The notes: generated by a model not told the origin, from the letters alone. Shown: positions 45,299 to 54,101, numbered from the stretch's first letter. The stretch is DNA of 64,000 nt from JALNZF01 sp049793155 (GCA_049793155.1 JBARBN010000228.1:17574-81573), one strand, 5' to 3'. A program made the numbers and translations.

Positions 45299-45549
45299 CT
45301 CTGATTCTCCCCACGACTGACTACGGGCGTTTCCTTCAATGTGTCCAGCGGCACCGCCTCCCCGGCCTTTGCCGCTGCAAGGACCGCGGCAAGCGTGTTG
45401 AAGAGGACCATCATGGCCGCTCCGGCGGTGAAAAAGACCACCGTATCTACGCCGATACTGCTTGAGTTCGGGTTGTAGCCGGTCTTGATCTTCAGGATTT
45501 GTCCTTTCATTTCCCCTACTTTCCTGTTTTGATTTTCTTTTTTATCCAA
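45295..45549 (-). CDS. Small peptide coupled to the radical SAM enzyme (possible RiPP precursor)
   Basis: 84 residues if a TTG at 45549 is used, or 71 from the ATG at 45510 (MKGQILKIKTGYNPNSSSIG). The segment GYNPNSSSIGVDT is followed by a hydrophobic stretch (VVFFTAGAAMMVLFNTLAAV) and a polar tail. Coupling to a SPASM enzyme suggests a precursor whose Asn/Ser or aromatic residues are modified. A small membrane subunit is the alternative. Nothing in the window resembles a dedicated leader peptidase. Start uncertain because both ribosome sites are weak. Confidence 0.6.
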   Translation of the reverse strand: MDKKENQNRKVGEMKGQILKIKTGYNPNSSSIGVDTVVFFTAGAAMMVLFNTLAAVLAAAKAGEAVPLDTLKETPVVSRGENQR

Positions 45550-45574
45550 CTTATGCTCATTCTTCCCCGGTGCG

Positions 45575-46699
45575 TTACAGAAAGCTCACTTTATATTTGT
45601 ACCGGAACGTATCGGCAAAAATGTCCATGAGCGCCGGTCCGTTGGGATAGTATACAAAGAATAGATAAAGCACTGCCGTAGTCATCAGCAGGGTCAGGAC
45701 AGGGCTCGCCCACCGAAGCGCCCGGGACCGGGTCTGCCAGAACTTTCCCTTTGTCAAAAGCATAAGCCAGAAGAGGATCGTCAGGTTGAGTCCTGCGACA
45801 ATGTAGACCACCTTATCAGGGATGACGATCGGATAGCCCCCGGTCTCTATGGAATAGTACGTCGGCATTCTGACGGCACTCAGCAGCACCCACACAAGCG
45901 CCAGTATCAGGAAATAGCCGATCGAGGACCGGGTCAGCAGTTTCCAGGGCCTCATCAGCAGGGCCGCAACCCAGAGAATCACTACGACTCCCCACGCGAC
46001 CCCTGCCCAGACTGTTGTCTCTTTCCAGTGGCGGCCTGCCGCTTCGTAGGCCGCCTGGTCGCTTGAAGAGAGTGTTTTTCCGTTGTTACCGGAAATGGAC
46101 TGAAAGGCGAGATAGCTTTGCCGGCTCTTGTCCATGCGGGCGTAGGCGTATCCCAATTCGCTCAGCACCTTGTCCTTTAAAATAAATTCGGGATGGGCCT
46201 TCAGCAGCGCCTCGAACTTCTGCGCCATGACTTCATCGCCCTGATCGGCGGACAGGATCGCTTGATAGGTTTTAAAAGCCTCCTCTTGGTTCATCAGCTT
46301 TTCCAGAGAAGCCAGTTTCTCCTTGTAAAAGGGGAACTGACGGGGGTCGGCATACTTCTCAAGAAATTCCCGGTCCCATTTGATAGCCTTCTTTACATCG
46401 ACGAGGTTGTTTTCGTATATGGTCCCCAGCATCTGTACGGCATAACGACGCTCCTCGCTTTCAGGATGCTTCTCTGCAATTTCCCGGTTTAAGGCTGCGG
46501 CCTCGGCGTAGCGGCTGTTGATAAATGCGTGCTGGGCCTTCTTCTTCAACGCATTCACTGCCGGGCTGTCTTGGGCCGCATATCCGGCAGGCGGTAGAAG
46601 TAACAAATTTATTAGGAGCGCAAGAATAGACAAAGGAACGAGCCTGATGCGCCGGATTGCGGAAAGCGTGCGCGACGGAATAACAGTTATAATTTTCAT
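45575..46699 (-). CDS. TPR protein with C-terminal membrane domain
   Basis: 374 residues: signal peptide or anchor (about 20-42), TPR-like helices (about 48-215: AFINSRYAEAAALNREIAEKHPESEE and similar), then four membrane helices (about 230-360) without a known domain. It is the first gene after the Pho box at 46743 and precedes the peptide and radical SAM genes. The periplasmic TPR part could recruit the mature peptide or a partner protein. No family is recognised. Confidence 0.75.
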   Translation of the reverse strand: MKIITVIPSRTLSAIRRIRLVPLSILALLINLLLLPPAGYAAQDSPAVNALKKKAQHAFINSRYAEAAALNREIAEKHPESEERRYAVQMLGTIYENNLVDVKKAIKWDREFLEKYADPRQFPFYKEKLASLEKLMNQEEAFKTYQAILSADQGDEVMAQKFEALLKAHPEFILKDKVLSELGYAYARMDKSRQSYLAFQSISGNNGKTLSSSDQAAYEAAGRHWKETTVWAGVAWGVVVILWVAALLMRPWKLLTRSSIGYFLILALVWVLLSAVRMPTYYSIETGGYPIVIPDKVVYIVAGLNLTILFWLMLLTKGKFWQTRSRALRWASPVLTLLMTTAVLYLFFVYYPNGPALMDIFADTFRYKYKVSFL

Positions 46700-46742
46700 T
46701 TTTTCGTCTCCATCATTTCAGGCCTCTGATGGTACTCCTTGT

Positions 46743-46785
46743 TTATTACAAGAGTATGACGATATAATTATTTTTTTGTTACAGC
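46743..46785 (-). promoter_or_regulatory. Pho-box-like site before the radical SAM cassette
   Basis: Minus strand: GCTGTAACAAAAAAATAATT, then ATCGTCATACTCTTGTAATA. Two TGTAA halves flank a GTCATA half. Weaker than the pst site but in the same position and spacing relative to its gene. Confidence 0.55.
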
Positions 46786-46845
46786 GGAAACTTGAAGTGA
46801 TATTGAAACGGGATAAATCCACTTTGAAAACCGTTTGTCTTTGCT

Positions 46846-46872
46846 GAAAAAAAGGGGGGCCCGAAGGCCCCC
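46846..46872 (-). terminator. Intrinsic terminator after the NF038129-like gene
   Basis: Minus strand: GGGGGCC-TTCG-GGCCCCC with an ideal tetraloop, followed by TTTTTTT. Confidence 0.9.
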
Positions 46873-46902
46873 AAGAGCTCATCTTTATTCTTCACTAATT
46901 AC

Positions 46903-47481
46903 TTACACGGTCATCCTTCTGCGGATGCCGGCAAGGCCCATCACGCCGGAGCCGAACAGCCAAGCGGCTGCCGGGATCGGAGTTGCAGCCACAGTCACCT
47001 GGCTGCTGTTACTATTGATAGCAGCGCCATTCGCATTCATATCGATAGTAGTTGCAAACCCACTCGGATCACTGGTCAAAAGCGACGTTACACCATCTGC
47101 CCCGTAGAAAGACAGCCCAAACGAGTTGTCGGCGCTGCCTGCGAGGTTAAGAGTAAAATGTGCGCCGTTGCCAAACGTTAACGCCTGGAAGTAATCGTTC
47201 CAACCAGTTGTGTTGTTGATTGTGACGGCGCCGGGAAGCGCTCCCGTGACGTCACCCGTTAAGATTGAAGCGCCAAGCGCAGCATCGGAAGTGAAATTTG
47301 AAATGACTGCGCTGGCGACGCCCGGATTGAGCCCGGGGTTGAACTGAAGCTCCAGATACCCGGTTTGCCCGGAAATGGACGATGTGTTCACGTCGAAATT
47401 GTAGGAATAATCCGCGAAGGCCGACGTGGCTGCAAACATGATCGCCGCAATGACGAGAAGCTTGATCATATGTCGTTTCAT
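46903..47481 (-). CDS. PEP-CTERM (VPLPA-like) secreted protein, NF038129-like
   Basis: 192 residues. Signal peptide (cut after SAFA), then a beta-rich domain with YSYNFDVNTSSISGQTGYLELQ-type opening and a NSFGLSFYGADG segment, as in the NF038129 group of PEP-CTERM proteins. The C-terminus is ATPIPAAAWLFGSG, helix, GIRRRMTV. It follows the acid phosphatase by 10 bp and ends its unit before a perfect terminator. Confidence 0.87.
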   Translation of the reverse strand: MKRHMIKLLVIAAIMFAATSAFADYSYNFDVNTSSISGQTGYLELQFNPGLNPGVASAVISNFTSDAALGASILTGDVTGALPGAVTINNTTGWNDYFQALTFGNGAHFTLNLAGSADNSFGLSFYGADGVTSLLTSDPSGFATTIDMNANGAAINSNSSQVTVAATPIPAAAWLFGSGVMGLAGIRRRMTV

Positions 47482-47491
47482 TGTATTTCTC

Positions 47492-49249
47492 CTATTCCTG
47501 GTAGGTCACAGGGTTAAAGTTGATTTTGACATTATTCGGGTTGCTGAACTGAAGCGGTACGGTGATCGAATCGCCGGCGGCAAGTCCATTGGCCGAAACC
47601 CTGATCATCGGTTCGCCGTTGTTAGAGCCGGTTGCATTGAGCAGCGTAACGGTGGAGATGAGGCCGCTCCCTGCCGGAGACGTCTTACCCGTTGCGGGAT
47701 TCGCAGCGATCTTCGAGGCAAGTTTCGGGGTGGTCGTGCTGTACTGGTTGTCTGCATTGCCGATCCCCGGGAGGTTGAGAATACCGTCCAGGACAACGTG
47801 GATATTACCGGTGAGGTCGGAGGAGCCATTATTCGTGATCGTCAGGTTGCCGGTATATTTCCCGGTTGCGCGGCTGTACAAAAATCCGCTAGACGTGACG
47901 CTGACCTGCGGCGAGACATTGGTGAAGTGATTAACAACAGTCGTTTCAATCGGCGAGAGGGACAGGGTCGACCCCCCGTCTGCAGCTGGGAACGTTGTCG
48001 ACAAAGGATTGATCGTAGTCGAGCTCGCGCTGTTGACCTGGTAGGCGGTCATGGTGAGGGTCTTCCCCTGAATGTCGAAGGCCATGAATTCCGTAGAGGG
48101 CCATGCTGTGATGACATGCGGATAGCTATTCATGTTGGTCATATCGGGCTGGTACACCGGTGCGCCGCCGCCGCCGCTCGTGATGTGCGGGACGTTCAGG
48201 GCAACCGTGTCGCCGCCTGCCTGGGCGAGGGTATAGGCCCCGGTCCTGGCATAGTTGTGGCTGTGGCCGCAGTAGATCACATCCACACCGTACTGGGTAA
48301 CGAGAGGCTCGAGCTGCCTCACGGTAGTGTCGTCAGCATCGCTTCCGGCAGAATAGGCGGGTGCGTGGTAAACAAGGACTTTCCAGGGCTTGGTTGTTGT
48401 GGCTAGGTCATTTTCGAGCCAGTTACGCTGCGCAGTGCCGACAGCGTAGGTTGAGTACTGGTCTACGAAGGTGAAGTGGACCGGGCCGTAATCGAAGGAC
48501 CAGTACAGGTTGTTATAGTAAGGATTGCCGCTGGCATCCGTCAAAGGAGCAACTGTTTTAGCGGTCTGATTCACGTACGGAAAGGGAAAGTACTTCGGGA
48601 AAGTGGCGCTGTACCCTGAGGCGTTGTCATGGTTGCCTTTGACCCCGTTGATAGGCGTGTTTGAAGTGTAGGCGACGATGTCTGTTTTGGTCGGGTCGAA
48701 CCACTGGCTCGTCCAGTAGCTCTCACCGTCGGTGCTCACCCAGTCCCCATTGTGGATCGAAAGTCTCTGATAATCCTCGTAGCCGGGCTGTGAATAGAAG
48801 GCCTTCATAGCCTTCACCATATTGTCAAAGGTGAAAGGATTGGTCCGCGAATCGCCCTGGGCTGTAAAGCGAATGGAGGTCACGTTCTCATCCGGCGCCG
48901 TAATGAACGACCCGGCGCCATAGACGCCGTTGGTCTGGTCAGCCACCTGATAGTAGTATTTCGTGTTCGGCGTCAGTCCGGTGATTGTATATTTGTGCTG
49001 ATTATAGCTCCCGTACTCGGCTACCGTTGTAGTCCCCATGCTGCAAAGCGTATCAGTGCCCCAGCTGATCACGTTCGTCGTCTCGCTGCCATTATCCTGC
49101 CAGAGGACCTGCATCTGGGTATTCTGCCCCGGGTAGATCAGGTAGGGGCTCTTAAGAATGCCGGCGAAGGCCGCGGTGCTGAACGCGGCAAAGGCCAGCA
49201 CAAAGACCAGGCCGATCAAAGCCTTTTTCTTCATGGTATTCGTATTCAT
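47492..49249 (-). CDS. Secreted purple acid phosphatase-like metallophosphatase
   Basis: 585 residues; AAGGAGAAGAG precedes ATG. Signal peptide (about 1-30), an N-terminal fibronectin-like domain (ITGLTPNTKYYYQVAD), then the metallophosphatase core: GDSRTNPFT, SIHNGDWV, VKGNHDN, VYHAP and CGHSHNYAR, the usual metal-ligand series. A C-terminal beta domain of about 160 residues follows without a sorting signal. It should release orthophosphate from extracellular phosphomonoesters. Neighbours are the pentapeptide gene before and a PEP-CTERM gene after. Confidence 0.92.
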   Translation of the reverse strand: MNTNTMKKKALIGLVFVLAFAAFSTAAFAGILKSPYLIYPGQNTQMQVLWQDNGSETTNVISWGTDTLCSMGTTTVAEYGSYNQHKYTITGLTPNTKYYYQVADQTNGVYGAGSFITAPDENVTSIRFTAQGDSRTNPFTFDNMVKAMKAFYSQPGYEDYQRLSIHNGDWVSTDGESYWTSQWFDPTKTDIVAYTSNTPINGVKGNHDNASGYSATFPKYFPFPYVNQTAKTVAPLTDASGNPYYNNLYWSFDYGPVHFTFVDQYSTYAVGTAQRNWLENDLATTTKPWKVLVYHAPAYSAGSDADDTTVRQLEPLVTQYGVDVIYCGHSHNYARTGAYTLAQAGGDTVALNVPHITSGGGGAPVYQPDMTNMNSYPHVITAWPSTEFMAFDIQGKTLTMTAYQVNSASSTTINPLSTTFPAADGGSTLSLSPIETTVVNHFTNVSPQVSVTSSGFLYSRATGKYTGNLTITNNGSSDLTGNIHVVLDGILNLPGIGNADNQYSTTTPKLASKIAANPATGKTSPAGSGLISTVTLLNATGSNNGEPMIRVSANGLAAGDSITVPLQFSNPNNVKINFNPVTYQE

Positions 49250-49349
49250 CTCTTCTCCTTTTTTTTTATTTAATAATTTTGCTGATGCTTGTGACTCTTC
49301 TCACGCTCTGTATTGCCTGATAAACTATTATTTTACCTCCTTCTCACAT

Positions 49350-49386
49350 GCAGTCCGGCAGTTAAAATATTACCGCTGCCGGATGC
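49350..49386 (-). other. Hairpin between pentapeptide and phosphatase genes
   Basis: CCGGCAG / CTGCCGG arms, extended by GCA/TGC, around a 14-base AT-rich loop. No T-run follows, so it is more likely an mRNA stability or partial-attenuation element than a terminator. Confidence 0.45.
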
Positions 49387-49392
49387 AGTGCT

Positions 49393-50085
49393 CTATTTAT
49401 CGAGGTTTACAAGTTTGGGGTCCATCAACGACTTGCTATCCAGGTTTGCCCCTCTCATGTTCGCCCCATTCAGATTCGCCCTGGTCAGGTCCGTCCCGCT
49501 CAGGTTCGCCTTGCTCAGGTCCGCCTTGCTGAAGTCCGTACTGCTCACATTCGCATTACTCAAGTCCGCCTCGCTCAGGTTCGATTTGCTCAGGTCCGCC
49601 TTGCTCAAGTCCGCCTTAGTCAGGTCCGCCTTGCTCAAGTTCGCCTTACTCAGGACCGCACCGCTCAAGTTCGCTTTGCGCAAGTTCGTCCCGCTCAGGT
49701 CTTGTTCTTCCAGATTTATTCCGTTCAGGTCCGCCCCATTTAAGTCCGCTCCGCTCAGGTCCGCTCCGCTCAAGTCCGCTCCGCTCAGGTTCGCGCCGCT
49801 CAAGTCCGCCCCGCTCAGATTCGCCCCGCTCAAATCTACCTCGCTCAGTTCCGCCCCGCTCAAGTTCGTCTTGCTCAGGTCCGCCCCGTCCAAGTCCTGC
49901 CCCTTCAGGTTCACCCCGTTCAGGTCCGCTCCGCTCAGGTCGCACTGGGCGCATTGATTGGTCTCTCTTAATCTATCCAGATCAGGCTGCGCAAAACCGT
50001 ATACGACGCTGCCTGTCAGAAACACGCAAAAAAAGGTTATCCCCAGCAGTGTTGCGGTCATCCTTCTCTTCATTTTTGTCTCCAT
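49393..50085 (-). CDS. Secreted pentapeptide-repeat protein
   Basis: 230 residues from the ATG at 50085 (GGAG five bases upstream); the frame is open to 50277 but that part spans the leader RNA. Signal peptide (cut near VYGFA), then a CAQC pair and about 33 consecutive A(D/N)LSG-type pentapeptides (DLSGADLNGVNLKGQ onward). They should form a right-handed quadrilateral beta-helix of roughly 35 residues per four coils. Secreted pentapeptide proteins have no fixed function. The 15-bp DNA periodicity leaves other frames open too; these are artefacts. First gene of the unit carrying the acid phosphatase. Confidence 0.87.
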   Translation of the reverse strand: METKMKRRMTATLLGITFFCVFLTGSVVYGFAQPDLDRLRETNQCAQCDLSGADLNGVNLKGQDLDGADLSKTNLSGAELSEVDLSGANLSGADLSGANLSGADLSGADLSGADLNGADLNGINLEEQDLSGTNLRKANLSGAVLSKANLSKADLTKADLSKADLSKSNLSEADLSNANVSSTDFSKADLSKANLSGTDLTRANLNGANMRGANLDSKSLMDPKLVNLDK

Positions 50086-50105
50086 GTCAACTCCGGTTCC
50101 TGGAA

Positions 50106-50182
50106 TAAAAAAAAGCCCGCCACGAATGAATTCGCAGCGGGCTTTAAGGTACCCCTGATAGAGGGGCCTAAAAAGTACCCAA
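50106..50182 (-). promoter_or_regulatory. Recurring terminator-bearing leader RNA, variant copy D
   Basis: Minus strand: TTGGGTACTTTTTAGG, hairpin CCCCT/AGGGG closed by GGTAC...GTACC, then TTAAAGCCCGC with a stem AGCCCGC/GCGGGCT ending in eight Ts. Same order as copies A-C, but the GCTGACC box is replaced by TTTAGGC. Confidence 0.6.
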
Positions 50183-50345
50183 TGATTAAATGACAGCCAC
50201 TTGCTGAATGGGCGAGTGTTACTTCTGATCACCCATCGTGATAAGGTAAAAAAATCAAGTCTCACACAAAACCACAAAGTAAAGAAACTTCGTTAATCAA
50301 GAGATTATCTTTGTGATCACTATTCGAATCATTTTTTAACACATA

Positions 50346-50385
50346 ATTATTACAAGATGATGACCGTTAAATTAATATTTCGTGA
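50346..50385 (-). promoter_or_regulatory. Pho-box-like site before the pentapeptide/phosphatase unit
   Basis: Minus strand: ATTAATTTAACGG, then TCATCATCTTGTAATAATTA. Consensus layout with a slightly degenerate second half. Confidence 0.6.
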
Positions 50386-50692
50386 AATTGTCGTGATAAA
50401 TAACCTTTATAGATGCAGGCCTTGTCACCCTGAGTGGACGGGATAAACATCGAACATGGTGCTACTTGAGCCCGAGATCAGCGATAGTACTTTGACCACG
50501 CCGATGCTTTCAGGCAAACAGTCATAATTACCGGGCGTTGCTGGAGAAGACGGGATGGAGGGCATTGTTCGACGGAACTAACCGAAGAGCAACGTGGAAT
50601 CATTAGCGGTATAAGTTCTTAGTCCGCTCCCATTGAGAGGAGCCGAAGAAGATATTTGTTCTGCTTTATCTGTCGTCCCACCAAACTACATC
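50386..50692. other. Intergenic region 3' of phoU
   Basis: About 300 bp between the pentapeptide-unit promoter and the phoU stop. No convincing coding frame, RNA or terminator was found; a small GGAGC/GCTCC stem lies near 50624-50642. Confidence 0.4.
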
Positions 50693-51382
50693 TCAACTTG
50701 GATTGCTGTCATCACTCGCCCGCTCTTCACATGCCGTGTGGCGAATGACCTTCCCTTTGACCATATACACGACCATCTCCGCGATGTTGGTGGCATGGTC
50801 GGCAATGCGCTCAAGATACTTCGTAATGTAAGTGAGGCGAACAGCGCGTGATATGTTCTTTGGATCTTTCAGCATATACACGAGCAATTCATTGAAAATC
50901 TGATAGTTCAAATTGTCCACATAGTCATCAGACGCACACACCTTCATGGCGAGGTCGGCATCCTCTCTCACAAAGGAATCAAGGCTGTCCTTGAGCATTG
51001 TCTGAGCCGCTTCTGCCATCCGAGGAATATCGATAAATGGCTTGAGCGGCGGTTCTTCGTTCAGCTCGATGGCCCGCTCGCAGACGTCGACGGCCAGATC
51101 GCCCATGCGTTCGAGATCGGTGATGATCTTTATGGCGGTTGTAATCAAACGGAGCGTGCTGCCCGTGGGCTGCCAGATGGCAAGCAGTCTGATGCACTCT
51201 TCCTCGATCTCGACATCGTAATTATTGACAATGGCGTCGCCGTCGATGACCGTGATTGCCAGGTTCCGGTCCCGTTCAACCAGCGCTTTGACGGACTGCC
51301 TGATGGACTCTTCGACAAGGCCCCCCATTTTGAGGACCCGCTCCTTCAGCGCTTCAATATCCTCTTCTTTTTGTCTGGCCAT
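50693..51382 (-). CDS. phoU: Phosphate-signalling regulator PhoU
   Basis: 229 residues, all helical, with the two PhoU repeats and their metal-binding motifs: ITDLERMGDLAVDV and KYLERIADHATNIAE. PhoU dampens Pho signalling when phosphate is plentiful by linking the Pst transporter to the PhoR kinase. It is the last gene of pstSCAB-phoU. No classical PhoR/PhoB pair is encoded in the window. Confidence 0.96.
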   Translation of the reverse strand: MARQKEEDIEALKERVLKMGGLVEESIRQSVKALVERDRNLAITVIDGDAIVNNYDVEIEEECIRLLAIWQPTGSTLRLITTAIKIITDLERMGDLAVDVCERAIELNEEPPLKPFIDIPRMAEAAQTMLKDSLDSFVREDADLAMKVCASDDYVDNLNYQIFNELLVYMLKDPKNISRAVRLTYITKYLERIADHATNIAEMVVYMVKGKVIRHTACEERASDDSNPS

Positions 51383-51475
51383 TCAGTACTCCCTCTTTGT
51401 AATTGAAGCATTATAAGAATACGGATTGAATAAAATCAAAGCACCGCCAAGCATTCGTCGTTCAACCTTTTCCGT

Positions 51476-52240
51476 TTAACCGAACCTTCCCGTTATATAA
51501 TCGTCGGTTTGCTTATTGTCCGGGTTCGTAAAGATCTTCTCCGTGGTCGCGTACTCGATCAGTTCGCCCATATACAGCAGGCCTGTCATGTCCGATACGC
51601 GGGCTGCCTGCTGCATGTTGTGAGTGACGATGATGATCGTAACATCCTTTTTCAACGACACGACAAGTTCCTCGATCTTGGCCGTTGAAATCGGGTCCAG
51701 CGCCGAGGTGGGCTCATCAAAGAGGAGGACTTCCGGTTCAACGGCCAGGGCCCGTGCAATGACAAGACGCTGCTGTTGTCCTCCGGACAACTCATAGGCG
51801 CTCTCATTCAGCTTGTCCCTGACTTCCGTCCAGAGCGCCGCGTGTTTGAGCGCATCTTCGATCCGCCCGACGAGTTCCGATTTGTTCCTGATGCCTCTCA
51901 ATCTGAGTCCATATGCTATGTTCTCGGCAATGCTCATGGGAAACGGCGTCGGCTTCTGGAATACCATTCCGATTCGGCTGCGTAGATGGATGAGGTCAAT
52001 GTCATGCGCCAGAATATTCTTGTCCTGGAAGTGGATCTCCCCCTCATACCGGTGTTTCGGATACAGGTCATGCATTCGGTTAAAGCATCTGAGCAGCGTC
52101 GTTTTGCCGCAGCCGGACGGACCGATCAAGGCGGTAACCTTTTCCTTATAGATCGTCAGCGATATATTCTGAAGGGCGTGAATATCTCCGTTATAGTAAA
52201 AATCCAGGTTTTTGACCTCGATCTCTCTCGTTGCTGTCAC
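51476..52240 (-). CDS. pstB: Phosphate ABC transporter ATPase PstB
   Basis: 254 residues, GTG start overlapping the pstA stop (GTGA). All ATPase motifs present: Walker A GPSGCGKTT, Q-loop FQKPTPFPMS, signature LSGGQQQR, Walker B VLLFDEPTSALDP and the switch His in THNMQQ. Drives high-affinity phosphate import through PstC/PstA. Confidence 0.97.
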   Translation of the reverse strand: MTATREIEVKNLDFYYNGDIHALQNISLTIYKEKVTALIGPSGCGKTTLLRCFNRMHDLYPKHRYEGEIHFQDKNILAHDIDLIHLRSRIGMVFQKPTPFPMSIAENIAYGLRLRGIRNKSELVGRIEDALKHAALWTEVRDKLNESAYELSGGQQQRLVIARALAVEPEVLLFDEPTSALDPISTAKIEELVVSLKKDVTIIIVTHNMQQAARVSDMTGLLYMGELIEYATTEKIFTNPDNKQTDDYITGRFG

Positions 52241-53079
52241 TGCTTATACCTCCACTTTAAGATGAGTCTTCCGGCAATAGTAAGCATGAGAATAAAAAGG
52301 GTTATGACCAATGCCGCGCCCCATGCCTGGGAATGCCAGCTTTTATAGGGCCCCATGGCATACTGGAAGATAGTGACCGTCAGCGACGCGATAGGCCGGT
52401 TCATGTCCGTTGAAAAAAAATTATTGTTGAACGAGGTAAACAGGAGCGGCGCGGTTTCACCCGCGACCCGGGCGATGGACAGCAGAATACCGGTCAGTAT
52501 GCCGGTGGCCGCGCCGCGGTACACGACCTGGACGATCACCTTGTAATAGGGAGCGCCGAGGGCAAACGCCGCTTCCCGCAACGTCCAGGGCACCAGTGAC
52601 AGCATGTCCTCCGTTGTCCTGAGCACCACCGGGATCATGATGATCGAGAGCGCGAACGCCCCCGCCCAGCCGCTGAAATGATGGAGCGGTCTGACAAGGA
52701 TCGCGTACACAAAAGCGCCGACCACAATGGAAGGAATGCTGACCATGATGTCGGAAATAATACTGATTATCCTCGCGATCGTTCTTCCCCGGGCATACTC
52801 GGCCAGAAAGGTCCCGCCGAGAACGCCGACCGGAACCCCGATTAACGTGGCGGCCAGGGTAATCATCAGTTGCCCGATAAAAGCGTTTTTTAAGCCCCCG
52901 CCTTCAACACCTGCAGGTGCAGGATCATTGAAGAACAGGCTTAAGTGCAACGCGCCCAGGCCATGGATGAGAACGTCGGCCAGGATATACACAAGCCAGA
53001 AGAGACCCGTTGCCGCGGCAAGACCGCTCAGCGTCAGCGCGACGAAGCTCTCTATCTTTCTTTTTTTCTCGACGTTCAT
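52237..53079 (-). CDS. pstA: Phosphate ABC transporter permease PstA
   Basis: 280 residues with six membrane helices and the BPD-type coupling loop (LREAAFALGAPYYKVIVQVV) that contacts PstB. The ATG overlaps the pstC stop by four bases. Forms the inner-membrane phosphate channel with PstC. Confidence 0.96.
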   Translation of the reverse strand: MNVEKKRKIESFVALTLSGLAAATGLFWLVYILADVLIHGLGALHLSLFFNDPAPAGVEGGGLKNAFIGQLMITLAATLIGVPVGVLGGTFLAEYARGRTIARIISIISDIMVSIPSIVVGAFVYAILVRPLHHFSGWAGAFALSIIMIPVVLRTTEDMLSLVPWTLREAAFALGAPYYKVIVQVVYRGAATGILTGILLSIARVAGETAPLLFTSFNNNFFSTDMNRPIASLTVTIFQYAMGPYKSWHSQAWGAALVITLFILMLTIAGRLILKWRYKQ

Positions 53080-54017
53080 CGTGAATACTTTCTCTCTGCC
53101 TTCAGAAGAAAGAATTTGGATATCGCAAGGATGATAAAACTCATCGCGAACAGTATGAGCGCGAGATAAAAGAGTGACGAGAGATAGAGGTCGCTGTCAG
53201 CTTCCGTAAATTCGTTCGCAAGGCTCACCGTTATGGTGGAGGCAGCGTCGAGAAGCGACGTGGCGATCTTGTGATTGTTCCCGAGCACGAAGGCTACCGC
53301 CATGGTCTCGCCCAGCGCCCGGCCCAGGGACAGTGCTACGCCCCCAAACACGCCGAGCTTAGAATAGGGAAGCACCACGTTTTTGACCACTTCCCACTGA
53401 GTCGCCCCGATAGCATAGGCCGACTCCTTGACCACGGAGGGGGTCAGATTGAATGAATCACGCGCGATGCTCGCCGTGAACGGAATGATCATAATGGCGA
53501 GGATAACACTCGCCGTCAGCAGGTCGATGCCCATGGGAGTGCCCTTGAACAGAATGCCGACGAGGGGCAGCTGTCCGATGGTGTTCTGGAGCGCTGGTTC
53601 GATATACTTAGACATGATCGGAGCAAGGGCGAACAGCCCCCACATGCCATAGATGATGCTCGGGATTGCGGCAAGTAGTTCTATTGCGATGCCGATGGGA
53701 CCCTTCAGAAAATTGGGCGCGATTTCTGTGACAAAGATGGCGATACCGATGGCGGTGGGTATGGCGAAGAGCAGGGCCAGGCCGGTCGTGAGGAATGTGC
53801 CGTAAATTGTGGTTGCCGCGCCGAACATTCCGGTCACGGGATTCCACGCCGTCGAGGTCAGAAATTCAATCAGCCCGAACTTCCCGATCGCGAGTGAGGA
53901 CTCCTGCAAAAGCACGGTGATGATGCCGATAATAAAGATGATGACGGTAAAGGAGGCGATTGCAGTGAGGGAGAGAAAGAGCATCTCAGGGATGTTTTTT
54001 TTCGACAATATGGCCAA
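53076..54017 (-). CDS. pstC: Phosphate ABC transporter permease PstC
   Basis: 313 residues, probable TTG start (GGAAAGG upstream); an ATG eleven codons later would remove residues just before the first helix. Six or seven helices and the coupling loop (VKESAYAIGATQWEVVKNVV). FLTSTAWNPVTGMFGAATTIYGT is typical of PstC. Confidence 0.95.
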   Translation of the reverse strand: MAILSKKNIPEMLFLSLTAIASFTVIIFIIGIITVLLQESSLAIGKFGLIEFLTSTAWNPVTGMFGAATTIYGTFLTTGLALLFAIPTAIGIAIFVTEIAPNFLKGPIGIAIELLAAIPSIIYGMWGLFALAPIMSKYIEPALQNTIGQLPLVGILFKGTPMGIDLLTASVILAIMIIPFTASIARDSFNLTPSVVKESAYAIGATQWEVVKNVVLPYSKLGVFGGVALSLGRALGETMAVAFVLGNNHKIATSLLDAASTITVSLANEFTEADSDLYLSSLFYLALILFAMSFIILAISKFFLLKAERKYSR

Positions 54018-54063
54018 TGCATGGACCTTTCCGCATTAACGAACGATTCCCAACAAAACGTAA

Positions 54064-54101
54064 ACGGGTCAGGCATCATTGGTATAGATACCTGACCCGC
54101 T
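54064..54101 (-). other. Hairpin between pstS and pstC
   Basis: Minus strand: GCGGGTCAGG / CCTGACCCGT, a 10-bp stem around an 18-base loop, followed by TTACGTTTTG. Probably protects the pstS message or partly terminates, giving more binding protein than permease, as known in other pst operons. Confidence 0.65.

Noticed and set aside
49313..49957. Long plus-strand frame (214 codons) and a second minus-strand frame over the pentapeptide gene
   Set aside because: The 15-bp repeat unit lacks stops in several frames. Only the A(D/N)LSG frame has a signal peptide, a ribosome site and a known fold.
50106..50182. Second c-di-GMP riboswitch at the pentapeptide leader
   Set aside because: It lacks the GNRA-loop first hairpin and the GACGCAAAGCC-type core; it fits the orphan leader family better.
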